From Flavobacteriales bacterium (GTDB taxonomy: Bacteria > Bacteroidota > Bacteroidia > Flavobacteriales_C > GCA-002722245), in assembly GCA_023251095.1 (NCBI GenBank), contig JAHEZL010000012.1:58354-122353 (forward strand): a stretch of DNA of 64,000 bases, read 5' to 3'. The notes beneath the pieces were generated by a model that made no database searches, had not been told where the DNA came from, and saw only the letters and a list, made by a program, of their open reading frames with translations. Every line of letters starts with the position of its first letter. Position 1 is the stretch's first letter. This document shows, one piece after another, positions 1-8,815 of this stretch. The translations under genes and the position numbers were made by a program.

Positions 1-1
1 T

Positions 2-922
2 GCTATACGAGCAGTCGTTCGTTCGTCGGTGTATTACGGATTAACGGTGTCTGGAATTTACCGTGGTTATGAAGGGATGATAGACAACGACATCATTGAT
101 GAAATGGATGTTCGTTCAGTAAATCAGATTTTACAAAAAGGCGGTACCATTCTGGAGTCGGCGCGCTGCGAGGAGTTCAGAACTCCGGAAGGCAGATTGA
201 AGGCTTACAAAAATTTGAAAGCACGTAAAATTGATGCATTGGTTGCCATTGGTGGTAACGGTACTTTTACCGGTGCAGAATTATTGTCGCAGGAACATGG
301 AATTCCGATTATTGGTATTCCGGGAACTATTGACAATGATTTGAACGGAACCGATTATACTGTTGGTTTTGATACAGCAACCAACACAGCCATCAGCGCG
401 GTAGATAATATCCGTAACACAGCTATGTCACACAACCGCTTGTTTTTTGTGGAAGTGATGGGACGCAATTCCGGTTTTATTGCAGCCAACACAGGTTTGG
501 CTTCAGGCGCAGTAGATATCTTGATTCCCGAAAGAGAAGGAAGCATTGATGCTATTGTGGAGAAACTGGAAAAAGGTCGTTTAAGAAAAAAAACATCAAG
601 TATAGTAGTGGTTGCAGAAGGTTGTAAATTAGGCTCAACAGCGGATATTGCACAACAGGTTTGCAGCAAATTAAATTACTTTGATGCTAAAGTGACTATT
701 CTCGGACACATTCAAAGAGGCGGAAATCCAACCTCTTTCGATCGTATTTTAGCAAGCCGTTTAGGTGTTGCAGCGGTAGAAGGATTGATTGCCGGCAAAA
801 AGAATGTAATGGCAGGATTAATAAAAAATGAAGTTGTTTATACTTCATTTAAAGACGCCATCATTGAGAAAGATTATGTTGATGAAGAAGTTTTGCGCGT
901 AGCAAATATCCTTTCGATTTAA
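2..922 (+). CDS. pfkA: 6-phosphofructokinase, 5'-truncated by the window edge
   Basis: ATP-dependent phosphofructokinase, which phosphorylates fructose-6-phosphate to fructose-1,6-bisphosphate in glycolysis. The frame is open from base 2 and begins with AIRAVVRSSVYYG, which matches the family just after the N-terminal GGD/GMN motif, so only about 15-20 residues lie outside the window; the GTG at 29 is an internal valine codon. Visible motifs are PGTIDND with the catalytic Asp (codon at 332-334), the substrate-binding EVMGR segment and LGHIQRGG near the C-terminus. One oddity is seen: the Mg-ATP loop usually written GGDGS reads GGNGT here (Asn codon 257-259). The gene ends before an intrinsic terminator at 946-980 and appears monocistronic in the visible part. 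Confidence 0.93.
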   Translation, partial: AIRAVVRSSVYYGLTVSGIYRGYEGMIDNDIIDEMDVRSVNQILQKGGTILESARCEEFRTPEGRLKAYKNLKARKIDALVAIGGNGTFTGAELLSQEHGIPIIGIPGTIDNDLNGTDYTVGFDTATNTAISAVDNIRNTAMSHNRLFFVEVMGRNSGFIAANTGLASGAVDILIPEREGSIDAIVEKLEKGRLRKKTSSIVVVAEGCKLGSTADIAQQVCSKLNYFDAKVTILGHIQRGGNPTSFDRILASRLGVAAVEGLIAGKKNVMAGLIKNEVVYTSFKDAIIEKDYVDEEVLRVANILSI

Positions 923-945
923 AGACTATACCCAATTAAAAATTT

Positions 946-980
946 AAAACCTGTTTAGTGAAAATTAAACAGGTTTTTTT
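946..980 (+). terminator. intrinsic terminator of pfkA
   Basis: A 12-bp stem, AAAACCTGTTTA (946-957) with TAAACAGGTTTT (966-977), closes an 8-nt loop and runs into a T tract. It lies 24 nt after the pfkA stop codon. Confidence 0.85.
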
Positions 981-1042
981 CTTTCATCCTGAAACATCTT
1001 TTTGTTTATTGAGTAAAGCGGCTTAATAAGAGGGTATTCTAC

Positions 1043-1095
1043 TAAGTAATGCAATGTTTGAAAAAAATATTTTTTTTCGGGCATTGCATTATTTA
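1043..1095. repeat. long near-perfect palindrome upstream of the chitinase promoter
   Basis: AATGCAATG (1048-1056) and CATTGCATT (1082-1090) are perfect inverted repeats. Between them TTTG+A7 faces T7+CGGG, so as RNA the whole of 1043-1067 can pair with 1071-1095 around a 3-nt loop if G-U pairs are allowed. The palindrome ends directly at the presumed -33 element. It could be an operator, a second terminator or the end of an unseen short transcript; the sequence does not decide. Confidence 0.55.
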
Positions 1096-1128
1096 TTTGG
1101 AAGTGGAAATTATTTTTCCATATATTTG
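1096..1128 (+). promoter_or_regulatory. Bacteroidota-type promoter of the chitinase operon
   Basis: TTTG (1096-1099) and TATATTTG (1121-1128) fit the phylum's -33 TTTG and -7 TAnnTTTG elements with a 21-nt spacer. The predicted start is near 1134, giving a leader of about 110 nt. Confidence 0.6.
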
Positions 1129-1245
1129 AAACCATTGGGAGTTTCGTTTTACTTTTCTTGTAAACGTTTTCGAATTAATATTAAATGTGAAGTGAATTTA
1201 ATTTCAAGGGGTTGAAATTATTTCGTTGATCGTAAAATGTGAAAC

Positions 1246-2559
1246 ATGAAGAAACTAACTCTCATTGCTCTAATGCTGCTTGTTGCAGGTGTATTTCAAA
1301 ATTTGAAAGCACAAAAACAAGATCCACAAAATGCAGTTCAAACCACAGGGAATCCAAAAGAAATCATTGCCTATTTCCCGTCGTGGCAAATGTACAAACG
1401 CAATGGTTGCGTTGTGCCTGAGGTTTTAGATTACAGCCGCTACACTATTTTAAATTATTCTTTCTACGCTCCTGATAAAGATGCGAACATTGAAGGAACT
1501 GATCCATGGGCCGATACTATCCTGTTAAAAGGAAGAATTGACTGGAGCAAACCTCAGCCGGCTTACTATCCGAATTCAAGCTTGGTGGATTACGCACATT
1601 TATATGGTGTTAAAGTAATGGTGTCTATTGGCGGATGGACTTTATCAGACAATTTCCCGACCATTGCTGCCGATCCTAAAAAGAGAGCGCACTTCGCAAA
1701 AGAATGCATAAGATTGTTGCAACACTATCAGTTTGATGGAATTGATATCGACTGGGAATATCCGGGTTATGCTGAGCACAGCGGTACTCCGCAAGACAGA
1801 GACAATTATCCTTTGTTCATGAAAGCCATTCGCGACTCTATTGATGCCTACGGAAAAAGAATCAACTATAAATTCCTTTTAACAGGTGCTTACGGCGCCA
1901 ACATTCCTCAAATGGATCAGATCAAATGGGATGTTATCACTCCTTTCATGGATTACATCAACATGATGACTTATGATTTCAACGGTACCTGGAGTGATGA
2001 TGCCAACCACAATTCTCCTTTGTACAACCCTTCTAAAGGATACAAAGGAAGTTTAGATGAAGCTTATCGTTTGATGACCGGAAAATACAAAGTGCCAAGC
2101 ACCAAACTCAATATGGGCGTTGCCTTTTACGGTAGAACCCTGCGTGGTTTTGAAGGGGAGGAGCCAATCACTATTTACAGAACAGGTCATAAGAAAGCAG
2201 AAGATAAAACTGTTTTTGTAGAACATGAAGGAATGCCGCAGTATTTCAATATCATGGAAGAGTATAAAAAACATGGCTACAAAGAATACTGGGATGATGT
2301 TGCGCAGGTTCCTTATCTGGTAAGTGAAGATGAAAAATCTTTTGTATCCTACGACAATCCGAAATCTGTAAGACTCAAAGCAGAATACATCGTGAAAAAC
2401 AAATGCGCCGGAGCAATTATCTGGGACGTGTTTGGCGATTACATGGAGAAAAAACCGGGATCGTCTCTGATCACTGGTACTCCGTTGGTGGATGAATTGG
2501 TGAATGCCTTTGGCACCAACCAGGTTGTTCGTCCGCGAATCAAAAAAAGATGGAATTAA
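1246..2559 (+). CDS. secreted chitinase, glycoside hydrolase family 18
   Basis: Endo-acting chitinase of the GH18 family, which hydrolyses beta-1,4-GlcNAc bonds with substrate-assisted catalysis. Residues 1-22 form a signal peptide ending LKAQ, so the enzyme is exported. The catalytic signature FDGIDIDWE lies at 163-171 with the acid/base Glu171; SIGGW (127-131), MMTYDFNG and a C-terminal AIIWDVFGD strand complete the TIM barrel. At 437 aa it is a single catalytic domain without a recognisable chitin-binding module or type IX secretion C-terminal domain. It is the first gene of a tight operon with two barrel proteins and two surface lipoproteins, which suggests it acts at or near the cell surface. 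The ATG at 1246 is chosen because it gives the complete signal peptide. Confidence 0.92.
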   Translation: MKKLTLIALMLLVAGVFQNLKAQKQDPQNAVQTTGNPKEIIAYFPSWQMYKRNGCVVPEVLDYSRYTILNYSFYAPDKDANIEGTDPWADTILLKGRIDWSKPQPAYYPNSSLVDYAHLYGVKVMVSIGGWTLSDNFPTIAADPKKRAHFAKECIRLLQHYQFDGIDIDWEYPGYAEHSGTPQDRDNYPLFMKAIRDSIDAYGKRINYKFLLTGAYGANIPQMDQIKWDVITPFMDYINMMTYDFNGTWSDDANHNSPLYNPSKGYKGSLDEAYRLMTGKYKVPSTKLNMGVAFYGRTLRGFEGEEPITIYRTGHKKAEDKTVFVEHEGMPQYFNIMEEYKKHGYKEYWDDVAQVPYLVSEDEKSFVSYDNPKSVRLKAEYIVKNKCAGAIIWDVFGDYMEKKPGSSLITGTPLVDELVNAFGTNQVVRPRIKKRWN

Positions 2560-2608
2560 TTTTCCGCACTAAAAATTCAAAAAATTAGAAATTAATATTT
2601 TCAATCTG

Positions 2609-4687
2609 ATGATGAATAAGATTTCAAAAAGGCGCACAATTCGCCTGATGGGTACTTTCGGAATGCTGCTTAGCTGCGGAACCGCATTTGCCACAGGTAA
2701 TTCAGCCGATTCAACGCAGCAGGCGAACGATTCGCTGGCACTTCGTGAGAGTTACAAGCAAAGCAAACCTGTTCTTTTCGGCACAGGTTCTGTATTGCTC
2801 AATCCAACCTATTCTCCGGGAATAGGCGGCATAAAAATCAACCCCCATTTTAATTTTAATGGATCTGAATCTCAGGGCAAAGCCTTGTTTGCCGATGACG
2901 TTGTTATTTCGGGAGTAATGCGTGCATTGATGGTTTATCGTGATATGAACAAATCATACGACGATATGATCACCAGTGAAAAAAGCATTGCTTTCTCTGA
3001 TTATCCTACGGCAAATGTCGGTACAACAAATGGTGGGGGATATCCTATGTTAGAGTTGAACTTTTCTTCAAAGTTCCGTTCAAAAATCGATTTCAATGTT
3101 GGTTATTCCATCACTCCTATATTTACAGGTGATCCGTTGAGTAATAACAGTCGCAGTTTGAGTGCCCGACAAAACATTAATTTCTCGGGACGCATCAGAA
3201 GCGGTTTGTTTGAAACCAGCGTTACTGCAGGTGAGGTGCTATGGGTGAAGATGAGTAAGTTCACAATGGGACAAGCGGAATACCGCGACAATTATTTCAA
3301 TCGTTTGCCTTGGGACTGGTACAGAAGATCTTTCGAAAGATTTGAAGAATATTTCTCACAATCCAGCAACATCGGAAACCAGGGATTGGGCGGTAGCGCA
3401 GTATCGGGTGTGGTGTTTGAAACAAAATATTTGCCTTGGCAAGTGGGTGTGAGAGGGATGTTCGGACGTACAAGTTCAAGCGTTGCCTTGTCGCAAGGAA
3501 TCAATTATTTCCCATCTTACACAGGAGTGGTGAAATTGGAAAAAGTGATTTTCGAAAGATTCATGTCGGGAACTGTTGGATTGAACTTCTATGCAAAACG
3601 CGCACAGGTTTCTTTTGAAGACAAAAGACCGGATAACAACACAGTAACCACTTTGGATTTCAATTTTAAAATTAAAAAGGTATTGGTGTCGGGAGAGTTT
3701 GGTGTGGGCAGAGTTGAAAATCCGGGATCTCCTGCTTCAAGTCCAATCGGACAAGGGTATTATTTAAAAACAGAATTCGACAAACGTATAGTATTGGTTC
3801 CTTTTTCTGTTGAGTATTACAACATCAATACAGCAATGGCGAGCATCGATGGTTCTATCTTAAACTCTAATTCAACTTTGAGTCAGGGTGGATACGCTAC
3901 CGAAAAAGTGTACGATGCACTTTACTTACCAAACATTGCGCAGGAGGTTGGACAAATTGCCAACAACCGTCAGGGTTTTAACTTCAGAGCAGAAGGCGGG
4001 TTAGGAAAATACATCAGAATTCAGTTTGGTTATGCTGCCAGCTCCGAAAAAGAACATACTACGGATGACATTACCATTCAGCACAGGATAAATGATTTCT
4101 CCCGTTCAAGAATGCGCCCATGGTTTCAGGCCGATGGTCCTTACCACAGAATTAAATCAGCGTGGTTCCGTACTTATGAAACCATTACAGTGAATTCATC
4201 AAAACTGACGAACAGCACTACATACCTGAAAGGGTTCAATGCTGCTGAATTGTTATTGAAAGGACAATTTGAAATCAACAAACACAAATTGATCATTTTA
4301 AACTACAACAGTTTCAATACGGTTCAAAACGGATTCAATCCTTTGAATCCTATTCCGAACAACAATACTTTTATCTCAGTTTTCTATGAAGATTTAACGG
4401 TTGCTTTCAGCATCCTTAAAAACTTATCGGTAGTGGCAGAGGCAGGATTTGAAACGGTGAAAGGAAGCACTTCGGTGAATCTTTCTCCTGATAAAGCAAG
4501 TGCTGCCGATTCAGATAGAGTGATTAACCAATTGGGTAAAACTATTGCCTTCGGTATTGATTACGATATCGCCAGAAACATGAACATACATCTTCGTCGC
4601 AGATATTTTACACATCAGGATTACAACTTCACCAAAGATGTGTTTGATGGCAATGAAACAACTTTCGAATTTAAAATTTTCTTCTAA
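2609..4687 (+). CDS. predicted outer-membrane beta-barrel protein, chitinase operon
   Basis: No named family was recognised. The 692-aa protein starts with an export signal (ATFGMLLSCGTAFATG region, residues 15-30), has many alternating aromatic/hydrophobic strands throughout, and ends in FKIFF, the C-terminal aromatic pattern used by the BAM machinery. A tryptophan/tyrosine-rich stretch (PWDWYRRSFERFEEYF) lies about one third in. It starts 49 nt after the chitinase and is followed 14 nt later by a second barrel. Inference: a surface barrel for binding or uptake of chitin oligomers. It is not SusC, since no plug or TonB-box was recognised. ATG at 2609 or 2612 are both possible starts. Confidence 0.6.
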   Translation: MMNKISKRRTIRLMGTFGMLLSCGTAFATGNSADSTQQANDSLALRESYKQSKPVLFGTGSVLLNPTYSPGIGGIKINPHFNFNGSESQGKALFADDVVISGVMRALMVYRDMNKSYDDMITSEKSIAFSDYPTANVGTTNGGGYPMLELNFSSKFRSKIDFNVGYSITPIFTGDPLSNNSRSLSARQNINFSGRIRSGLFETSVTAGEVLWVKMSKFTMGQAEYRDNYFNRLPWDWYRRSFERFEEYFSQSSNIGNQGLGGSAVSGVVFETKYLPWQVGVRGMFGRTSSSVALSQGINYFPSYTGVVKLEKVIFERFMSGTVGLNFYAKRAQVSFEDKRPDNNTVTTLDFNFKIKKVLVSGEFGVGRVENPGSPASSPIGQGYYLKTEFDKRIVLVPFSVEYYNINTAMASIDGSILNSNSTLSQGGYATEKVYDALYLPNIAQEVGQIANNRQGFNFRAEGGLGKYIRIQFGYAASSEKEHTTDDITIQHRINDFSRSRMRPWFQADGPYHRIKSAWFRTYETITVNSSKLTNSTTYLKGFNAAELLLKGQFEINKHKLIILNYNSFNTVQNGFNPLNPIPNNNTFISVFYEDLTVAFSILKNLSVVAEAGFETVKGSTSVNLSPDKASAADSDRVINQLGKTIAFGIDYDIARNMNIHLRRRYFTHQDYNFTKDVFDGNETTFEFKIFF

Positions 4688-4701
4688 TAATTTATAAAGC
4701 A

Positions 4702-6423
4702 ATGCAAAACAAAAAATTATTACTTACATCAGCGTTAACGGTAGCTATAGGAGGTTCTCTATTGGCGCAAATGATGGGACAATCACCGACTAAATTTTCT
4801 TTGAATGGTTTAGGACGGTCATATATTACCAATAGCAATTTGAGCGGGAATATTATGAGTGGCGACACTAAAACCCACAACGCGGGGATTGGCGGTTACA
4901 ACTTATTTGACCTTCAAAATAATCTGGCTATAGATTCTGCTTTTCAGGCTACAGCCACTTACAGGGTGAGAAGTGAGTTTGGTGCTTTTTACGGAAGTGC
5001 AAACTCTTTCAAATTCCGTCAGTTTAAATTAATGGGTAAAATAAAAGATTTCAGATATGAGATCGGTGATGTTCGTATTGAACTCACTCCTTTTACCGTG
5101 TTTAATTTCGGCGATATGTACCACAAGTACGAATCGGAAATCTTCCAGATGAGAAGAGCCATCACCGAATACGAAAACATGAACGTTGGTAACGGATGGT
5201 TGCTGCAAGGTGCGCACCTGAAATACGGTCATGATTTCGAAAACTGGGGAATTGGTGCTTATGGTTTCGTAACCAGAACAACTTCAACCAATGAGATGAG
5301 TATTTCCGACAGATTATTGTCGGGTGCAAGAGTTGGCGCTTCTTTTGGCGACAATATTAAAATCGGTGGAACGTATGTTGGATTAACCGATGTGGATATT
5401 CAATCGGCTACATACTCTTACAAAAACTACGTTGGAACGGGAGATGTTGAATACCTGATGAATTCTGATGCAAGTGCTTTAAAAATCAGATTTGAAGGTG
5501 GAGCATCAAGTTTCAACTACAAAAATGTTGCTGCGGTAATCGATTCATCAAAATCATATCAGGATTATTTCCTTGATCTTACAGCAAGTTTAGCATTGAA
5601 AGGTCCTGGAATTAAATTCACCTTGGGTGTAACAGATGTTGGACAATATTATAACTCTCCAACTGCACAAACCAGAAGAGTGGTTGACAACATGAACCCG
5701 GCTTTATTCGGATTGGTGAACAATGCAAGTGTATTGAGAGCTCCGATTTTGTTCGACAGAATGAATTCTGAACAATTGTACAACAGCAAAATCGCTTATG
5801 TATTGACTCCTTATTTGAATCAATTTAACAATGCTCAACCTTATGGCAAGGCAACCCCTAACCGTCAGGGTGCGTCTATTACAGTAGCGTCGGATACTTC
5901 AATGCAAAATGTTGATTTCGAAGTAGGTTTTGATTACTTACAAGAGATCGTTGGAGAAGGAACAGCTGACCTTAGAAACTTTATGGTAGTAAAAGGGGGA
6001 GTTAAACTGGAGATTGGTAAAATGATAGGCTTGGGTCGCAAACTTGATTTCTCAGTAGGAGGAAGAATGGAAAAAACGGCCAGAGCAGGAGCAGGTTCAA
6101 TTGCTTTATCAAGCACAGTTGCTGATGCAGGAGTTTCTTTTGAAGTAATTAAAAAAGTGGATTTATTGTTCGGCTACAAAATGTTGGTAGCTAACGGTAA
6201 TGAATATGCTTCACAAAGAGATGCTTTCAATTCTATTGCAACTATCAACGGATTAAGCATCAATTCAAATGAAGGAATTGCTTCGGCAGGAGTGCAAGTG
6301 CGTTTCTCTCCAATGCAATCTTTCTCTGTACACTACAACATGGTGACGTACGTCAACACTTTGGTAAGTGCAGGTTCATATAATATTTCTCAATTGCTGT
6401 TATCATACACAGGCAAATTTTAA
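4702..6423 (+). CDS. second predicted outer-membrane beta-barrel protein, chitinase operon
   Basis: A 573-aa protein with a signal peptide ending SLLAQ (about residue 22), then repeated amphipathic strands rich in Gly, Tyr and Phe, and a C-terminal SYTGKF strand typical of outer-membrane barrels. No family was recognised. Unlike the preceding 692-aa barrel it lacks the Trp-rich insert, and the two do not align obviously by eye. Spacing is 14 nt to the upstream gene and 11 nt to the downstream lipoprotein, so it is in the same transcript. Inference: partner of the chitinase for glycan handling at the surface; it could equally be a structural surface protein. Confidence 0.6.
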   Translation: MQNKKLLLTSALTVAIGGSLLAQMMGQSPTKFSLNGLGRSYITNSNLSGNIMSGDTKTHNAGIGGYNLFDLQNNLAIDSAFQATATYRVRSEFGAFYGSANSFKFRQFKLMGKIKDFRYEIGDVRIELTPFTVFNFGDMYHKYESEIFQMRRAITEYENMNVGNGWLLQGAHLKYGHDFENWGIGAYGFVTRTTSTNEMSISDRLLSGARVGASFGDNIKIGGTYVGLTDVDIQSATYSYKNYVGTGDVEYLMNSDASALKIRFEGGASSFNYKNVAAVIDSSKSYQDYFLDLTASLALKGPGIKFTLGVTDVGQYYNSPTAQTRRVVDNMNPALFGLVNNASVLRAPILFDRMNSEQLYNSKIAYVLTPYLNQFNNAQPYGKATPNRQGASITVASDTSMQNVDFEVGFDYLQEIVGEGTADLRNFMVVKGGVKLEIGKMIGLGRKLDFSVGGRMEKTARAGAGSIALSSTVADAGVSFEVIKKVDLLFGYKMLVANGNEYASQRDAFNSIATINGLSINSNEGIASAGVQVRFSPMQSFSVHYNMVTYVNTLVSAGSYNISQLLLSYTGKF

Positions 6424-6434
6424 TAGAGACTACT

Positions 6435-7565
6435 ATGTATAAAAAAGGAATATATACAATTCTCTCTTTTCTGGTCCTTCTGGGCGCAGGGTGCAAGAGA
6501 GAAACAATGGTGGGTGATAAAGTGGTTTTCGTAAAGGAAAATCCTTTGGTTGCCAATACCGGATTAACAGTCAATAATGCTAATCCTGATTTTACTACTT
6601 CTAACAAGAAAGCAGGAACTGCTGTAAGTTTTGCTGCAAGCTTTACTACAGAAGTTTCCTGGAAAATTGTGATAGAAGGAAATCTTTCCAAGGCAGTGAA
6701 AGAAATTAAGGGAACAGGACAAACCATTGACAATGGCAATTCAGTTTGGGAAGGCGACGCAAACACTATTCAGTTTTTCATGACTAAGGATACGTGTTCT
6801 ATTTCTCTTTATGTAGCCGGAATTGACACTGCAATTTCTTCTTCAAGTTTGATCATTAAAAAAATGCTTTCTTACCACCTCCGTACGGTGGATGGAGTAA
6901 GATATCTGCTGGTGGATGATTACGATGGAAATCATATGGGTACCAAAGGAATGGAAGGCTTGTCGGCGGATGCTTTTGATTACGACAATAATTCTTTCAC
7001 TACTATTCAGTCGCAAAGAATCAACGGAAAAAACTCTTTCCATATTGAAGGCAAGGATCTCAACAATAACGGATGGATATTTAGTATGAACCATAAGGAT
7101 TTGGTGGAGATGGTCACTACTACCGACAGTACTAAAAACATCCTGTCGCACGATCCCTCAACTTTTTACGTGAATATTTATGTTCGCGGAACAGGGAAAA
7201 CAAGTTCTGCCGTGGAGCTGAAAATGTATGAGTATGATATTGCCACTACCTCTAAATCCCTAATGGATTCTTTAAAGAAAACAACCTTTGTATTTACGGT
7301 TCCTTTGCAGGCTAAAAACGACGGATGGATTTATATCATTGATGTCAACTGGGAAGGCTGGAAGCTGGTAAGTATTCCTTACTCTCAGTTCCGTGTGGAC
7401 AATGATTTAACTAAGGGTGGTGGTGGAAACCATATTCAGGAGCCATGGAAAATTACTGCAATGGCAGTGTCGCTCTTATCGGATCCTCAATATGGCAATG
7501 ATGTTTCTGCAGATGTTGATTTCGTGGTCTTGTCTGAAGGTGGTCCGTTTGTTCCAAAATATTAA
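6435..7565 (+). CDS. surface-type lipoprotein, paralogue A
   Basis: A 376-aa lipoprotein with lipobox LLGAGC (Cys20). It shares a clear domain with the next gene: LVDDYDGN here against LLNDFDGY there, then YVNIYVRG against YLNMYVRG, and VNWEGWKLVSIPYSQF against LDWDGWKMVSIKFSDF. That order (a DxDG strand, an N-x-YVRG strand and a W-x-GWK-VSI strand) looks like a jelly-roll carbohydrate-binding domain such as the CIA30/galactose-binding type; this is inference from pattern only. An N-terminal Ig-like region (residues 30-130) precedes it. It is the fourth gene of the chitinase operon and may bind glycan at the cell surface. Confidence 0.6.
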   Translation: MYKKGIYTILSFLVLLGAGCKRETMVGDKVVFVKENPLVANTGLTVNNANPDFTTSNKKAGTAVSFAASFTTEVSWKIVIEGNLSKAVKEIKGTGQTIDNGNSVWEGDANTIQFFMTKDTCSISLYVAGIDTAISSSSLIIKKMLSYHLRTVDGVRYLLVDDYDGNHMGTKGMEGLSADAFDYDNNSFTTIQSQRINGKNSFHIEGKDLNNNGWIFSMNHKDLVEMVTTTDSTKNILSHDPSTFYVNIYVRGTGKTSSAVELKMYEYDIATTSKSLMDSLKKTTFVFTVPLQAKNDGWIYIIDVNWEGWKLVSIPYSQFRVDNDLTKGGGGNHIQEPWKITAMAVSLLSDPQYGNDVSADVDFVVLSEGGPFVPKY

Positions 7566-7570
7566 AATTA

Positions 7571-8671
7571 ATGTCTATGACAACTATATTAAAAAATATA
7601 ACATTCAAACTCACTGCTCTTTCACTGGTTGCTGTGATTTATAGCGGATGTCATAAAAAAGATACACTGGGTACAACTGATGTTTGCCCTTCTGCAGATT
7701 TTAAAGTTACCACTCCTTTTTACTTTGTGGGTAATTTAACTACAGTTGATCCTGCAACACAGAAATTATCAATGATTGCAGGTTTTTCTGAGGAAATAAA
7801 CTGGACGATTACCATTACAGGGGATAGCCTTGGGGTTAAAACTTATGCAGGAAAATCGGATTCATTAAACATCGATTTTTATGGCAATTCAGAGAACGAT
7901 CATTTCTTTAAGAAAAACGAAAATGTACATGTGAAGTTTGAATTAGGCTGTGGTCATGAAAAGGACAATGCTACAAAAACCTTTACTTATGTAGGAAAAC
8001 CAACGATGCACAATACTGATTTCGGATATCTTTTGAATGATTTTGACGGTTATCCGAAAACAGGAGCATACAGCACAAGTGGCGGCTGGCCTGATGCCAG
8101 TGATAAAACTAAGGATTGGATGAAAGTAAATAATTATACCGCTGATCCTTCTCCTCAGGGTACTTATAATAATAAAGCCATGCTTTACTACGGTTATGTA
8201 GAAGATTCTCTTGCAATGCCACCGGTTAAATTATGGTATTTCAGCGGTTTCACTTCACCAATCTCTACTCAGATTACAGCATTGAAAACAGCAGGAATCA
8301 CCGATACCAAAAGGTTGTATCTCAATATGTATGTAAGAGGTTATCATACTGATTATCCTAATACTCAACTTCAGTTGTCGTTAGAAGGTATACAGGAGTC
8401 AACAGAAAGCGGTAAAGTATTAGAACCTAAAAATTACAATTTGAATCTGGATTGGGATGGTTGGAAAATGGTTTCTATCAAATTTTCTGATTTTTACAAT
8501 TTGCATGATTTCCCTTCTATAGAGAATACGGCTACTGCATCCAGCATCACCAATCTTGGATTTGGTTTGGGTGCCGGTCCGGAGCAAGCTTCGAAAACCA
8601 AAGCATTGATTGATTTCCTCTTCATTTCTGTTGATGCTCCTTACAAAGAGGTGAAAAAACAGGTTTATTAG
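7571..8671 (+). CDS. surface-type lipoprotein, paralogue B
   Basis: A 366-aa lipoprotein with lipobox IYSGC (Cys27 from the ATG at 7571; an ATG at 7577 is also possible). It is a diverged paralogue of the preceding gene, sharing the DxDG, YVRG and GWK-VSI strands in the same order, with about the same length. The gene starts 5 nt after its neighbour and is the last of the operon, since a terminator follows at 8690-8722. Inference: with paralogue A it forms a pair of surface glycan-binding lipoproteins comparable in position to SusE/SusF-type proteins, although no sequence relation to those was recognised. Confidence 0.6.
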   Translation: MSMTTILKNITFKLTALSLVAVIYSGCHKKDTLGTTDVCPSADFKVTTPFYFVGNLTTVDPATQKLSMIAGFSEEINWTITITGDSLGVKTYAGKSDSLNIDFYGNSENDHFFKKNENVHVKFELGCGHEKDNATKTFTYVGKPTMHNTDFGYLLNDFDGYPKTGAYSTSGGWPDASDKTKDWMKVNNYTADPSPQGTYNNKAMLYYGYVEDSLAMPPVKLWYFSGFTSPISTQITALKTAGITDTKRLYLNMYVRGYHTDYPNTQLQLSLEGIQESTESGKVLEPKNYNLNLDWDGWKMVSIKFSDFYNLHDFPSIENTATASSITNLGFGLGAGPEQASKTKALIDFLFISVDAPYKEVKKQVY

Positions 8672-8689
8672 AAATGAATAGAGTTTTTA

Positions 8690-8722
8690 AAAATGAGGAT
8701 TCCTATGGGGTCCTCATTTTTT
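8690..8722 (+). terminator. intrinsic terminator of the chitinase operon
   Basis: AAAATGAGGA (8690-8699) pairs with TCCTCATTTT (8711-8720), followed by more T. It closes the five-gene operon that starts at 1246. Confidence 0.85.
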
Positions 8723-8779
8723 GTTAAAACATATTTAAAAAGTATCCATTCATTCTATGCTAGATTAAATAATCTGAAT

Positions 8780-8787
8780 TATATTTG
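8780..8787 (+). promoter_or_regulatory. -7 element upstream of the NagB/PIG-L gene
   Basis: TATATTTG fits TAnnTTTG and lies 28 nt before the TTG start. No convincing -33 element is seen. Confidence 0.45.
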
Positions 8788-8815
8788 TCGACACAATAAA
8801 TAAACAACTACTACT

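Larger units (their letters stand above)
923..1245. other. 323-nt intergenic region between pfkA and the chitinase operon
   Basis: No gene is seen. The gap holds, in order, the pfkA terminator (946-980), a long near-palindrome (1043-1095), a Bacteroidota-type promoter (1096-1128) and a roughly 110-nt untranslated leader before the chitinase start. Confidence 0.7.

Noticed and set aside
1246..8671. A classical Sus-type polysaccharide utilisation locus
   Set aside because: No SusC (TonB-dependent plug and barrel) or SusD pattern was seen in any of the genes, so the label would be wrong.
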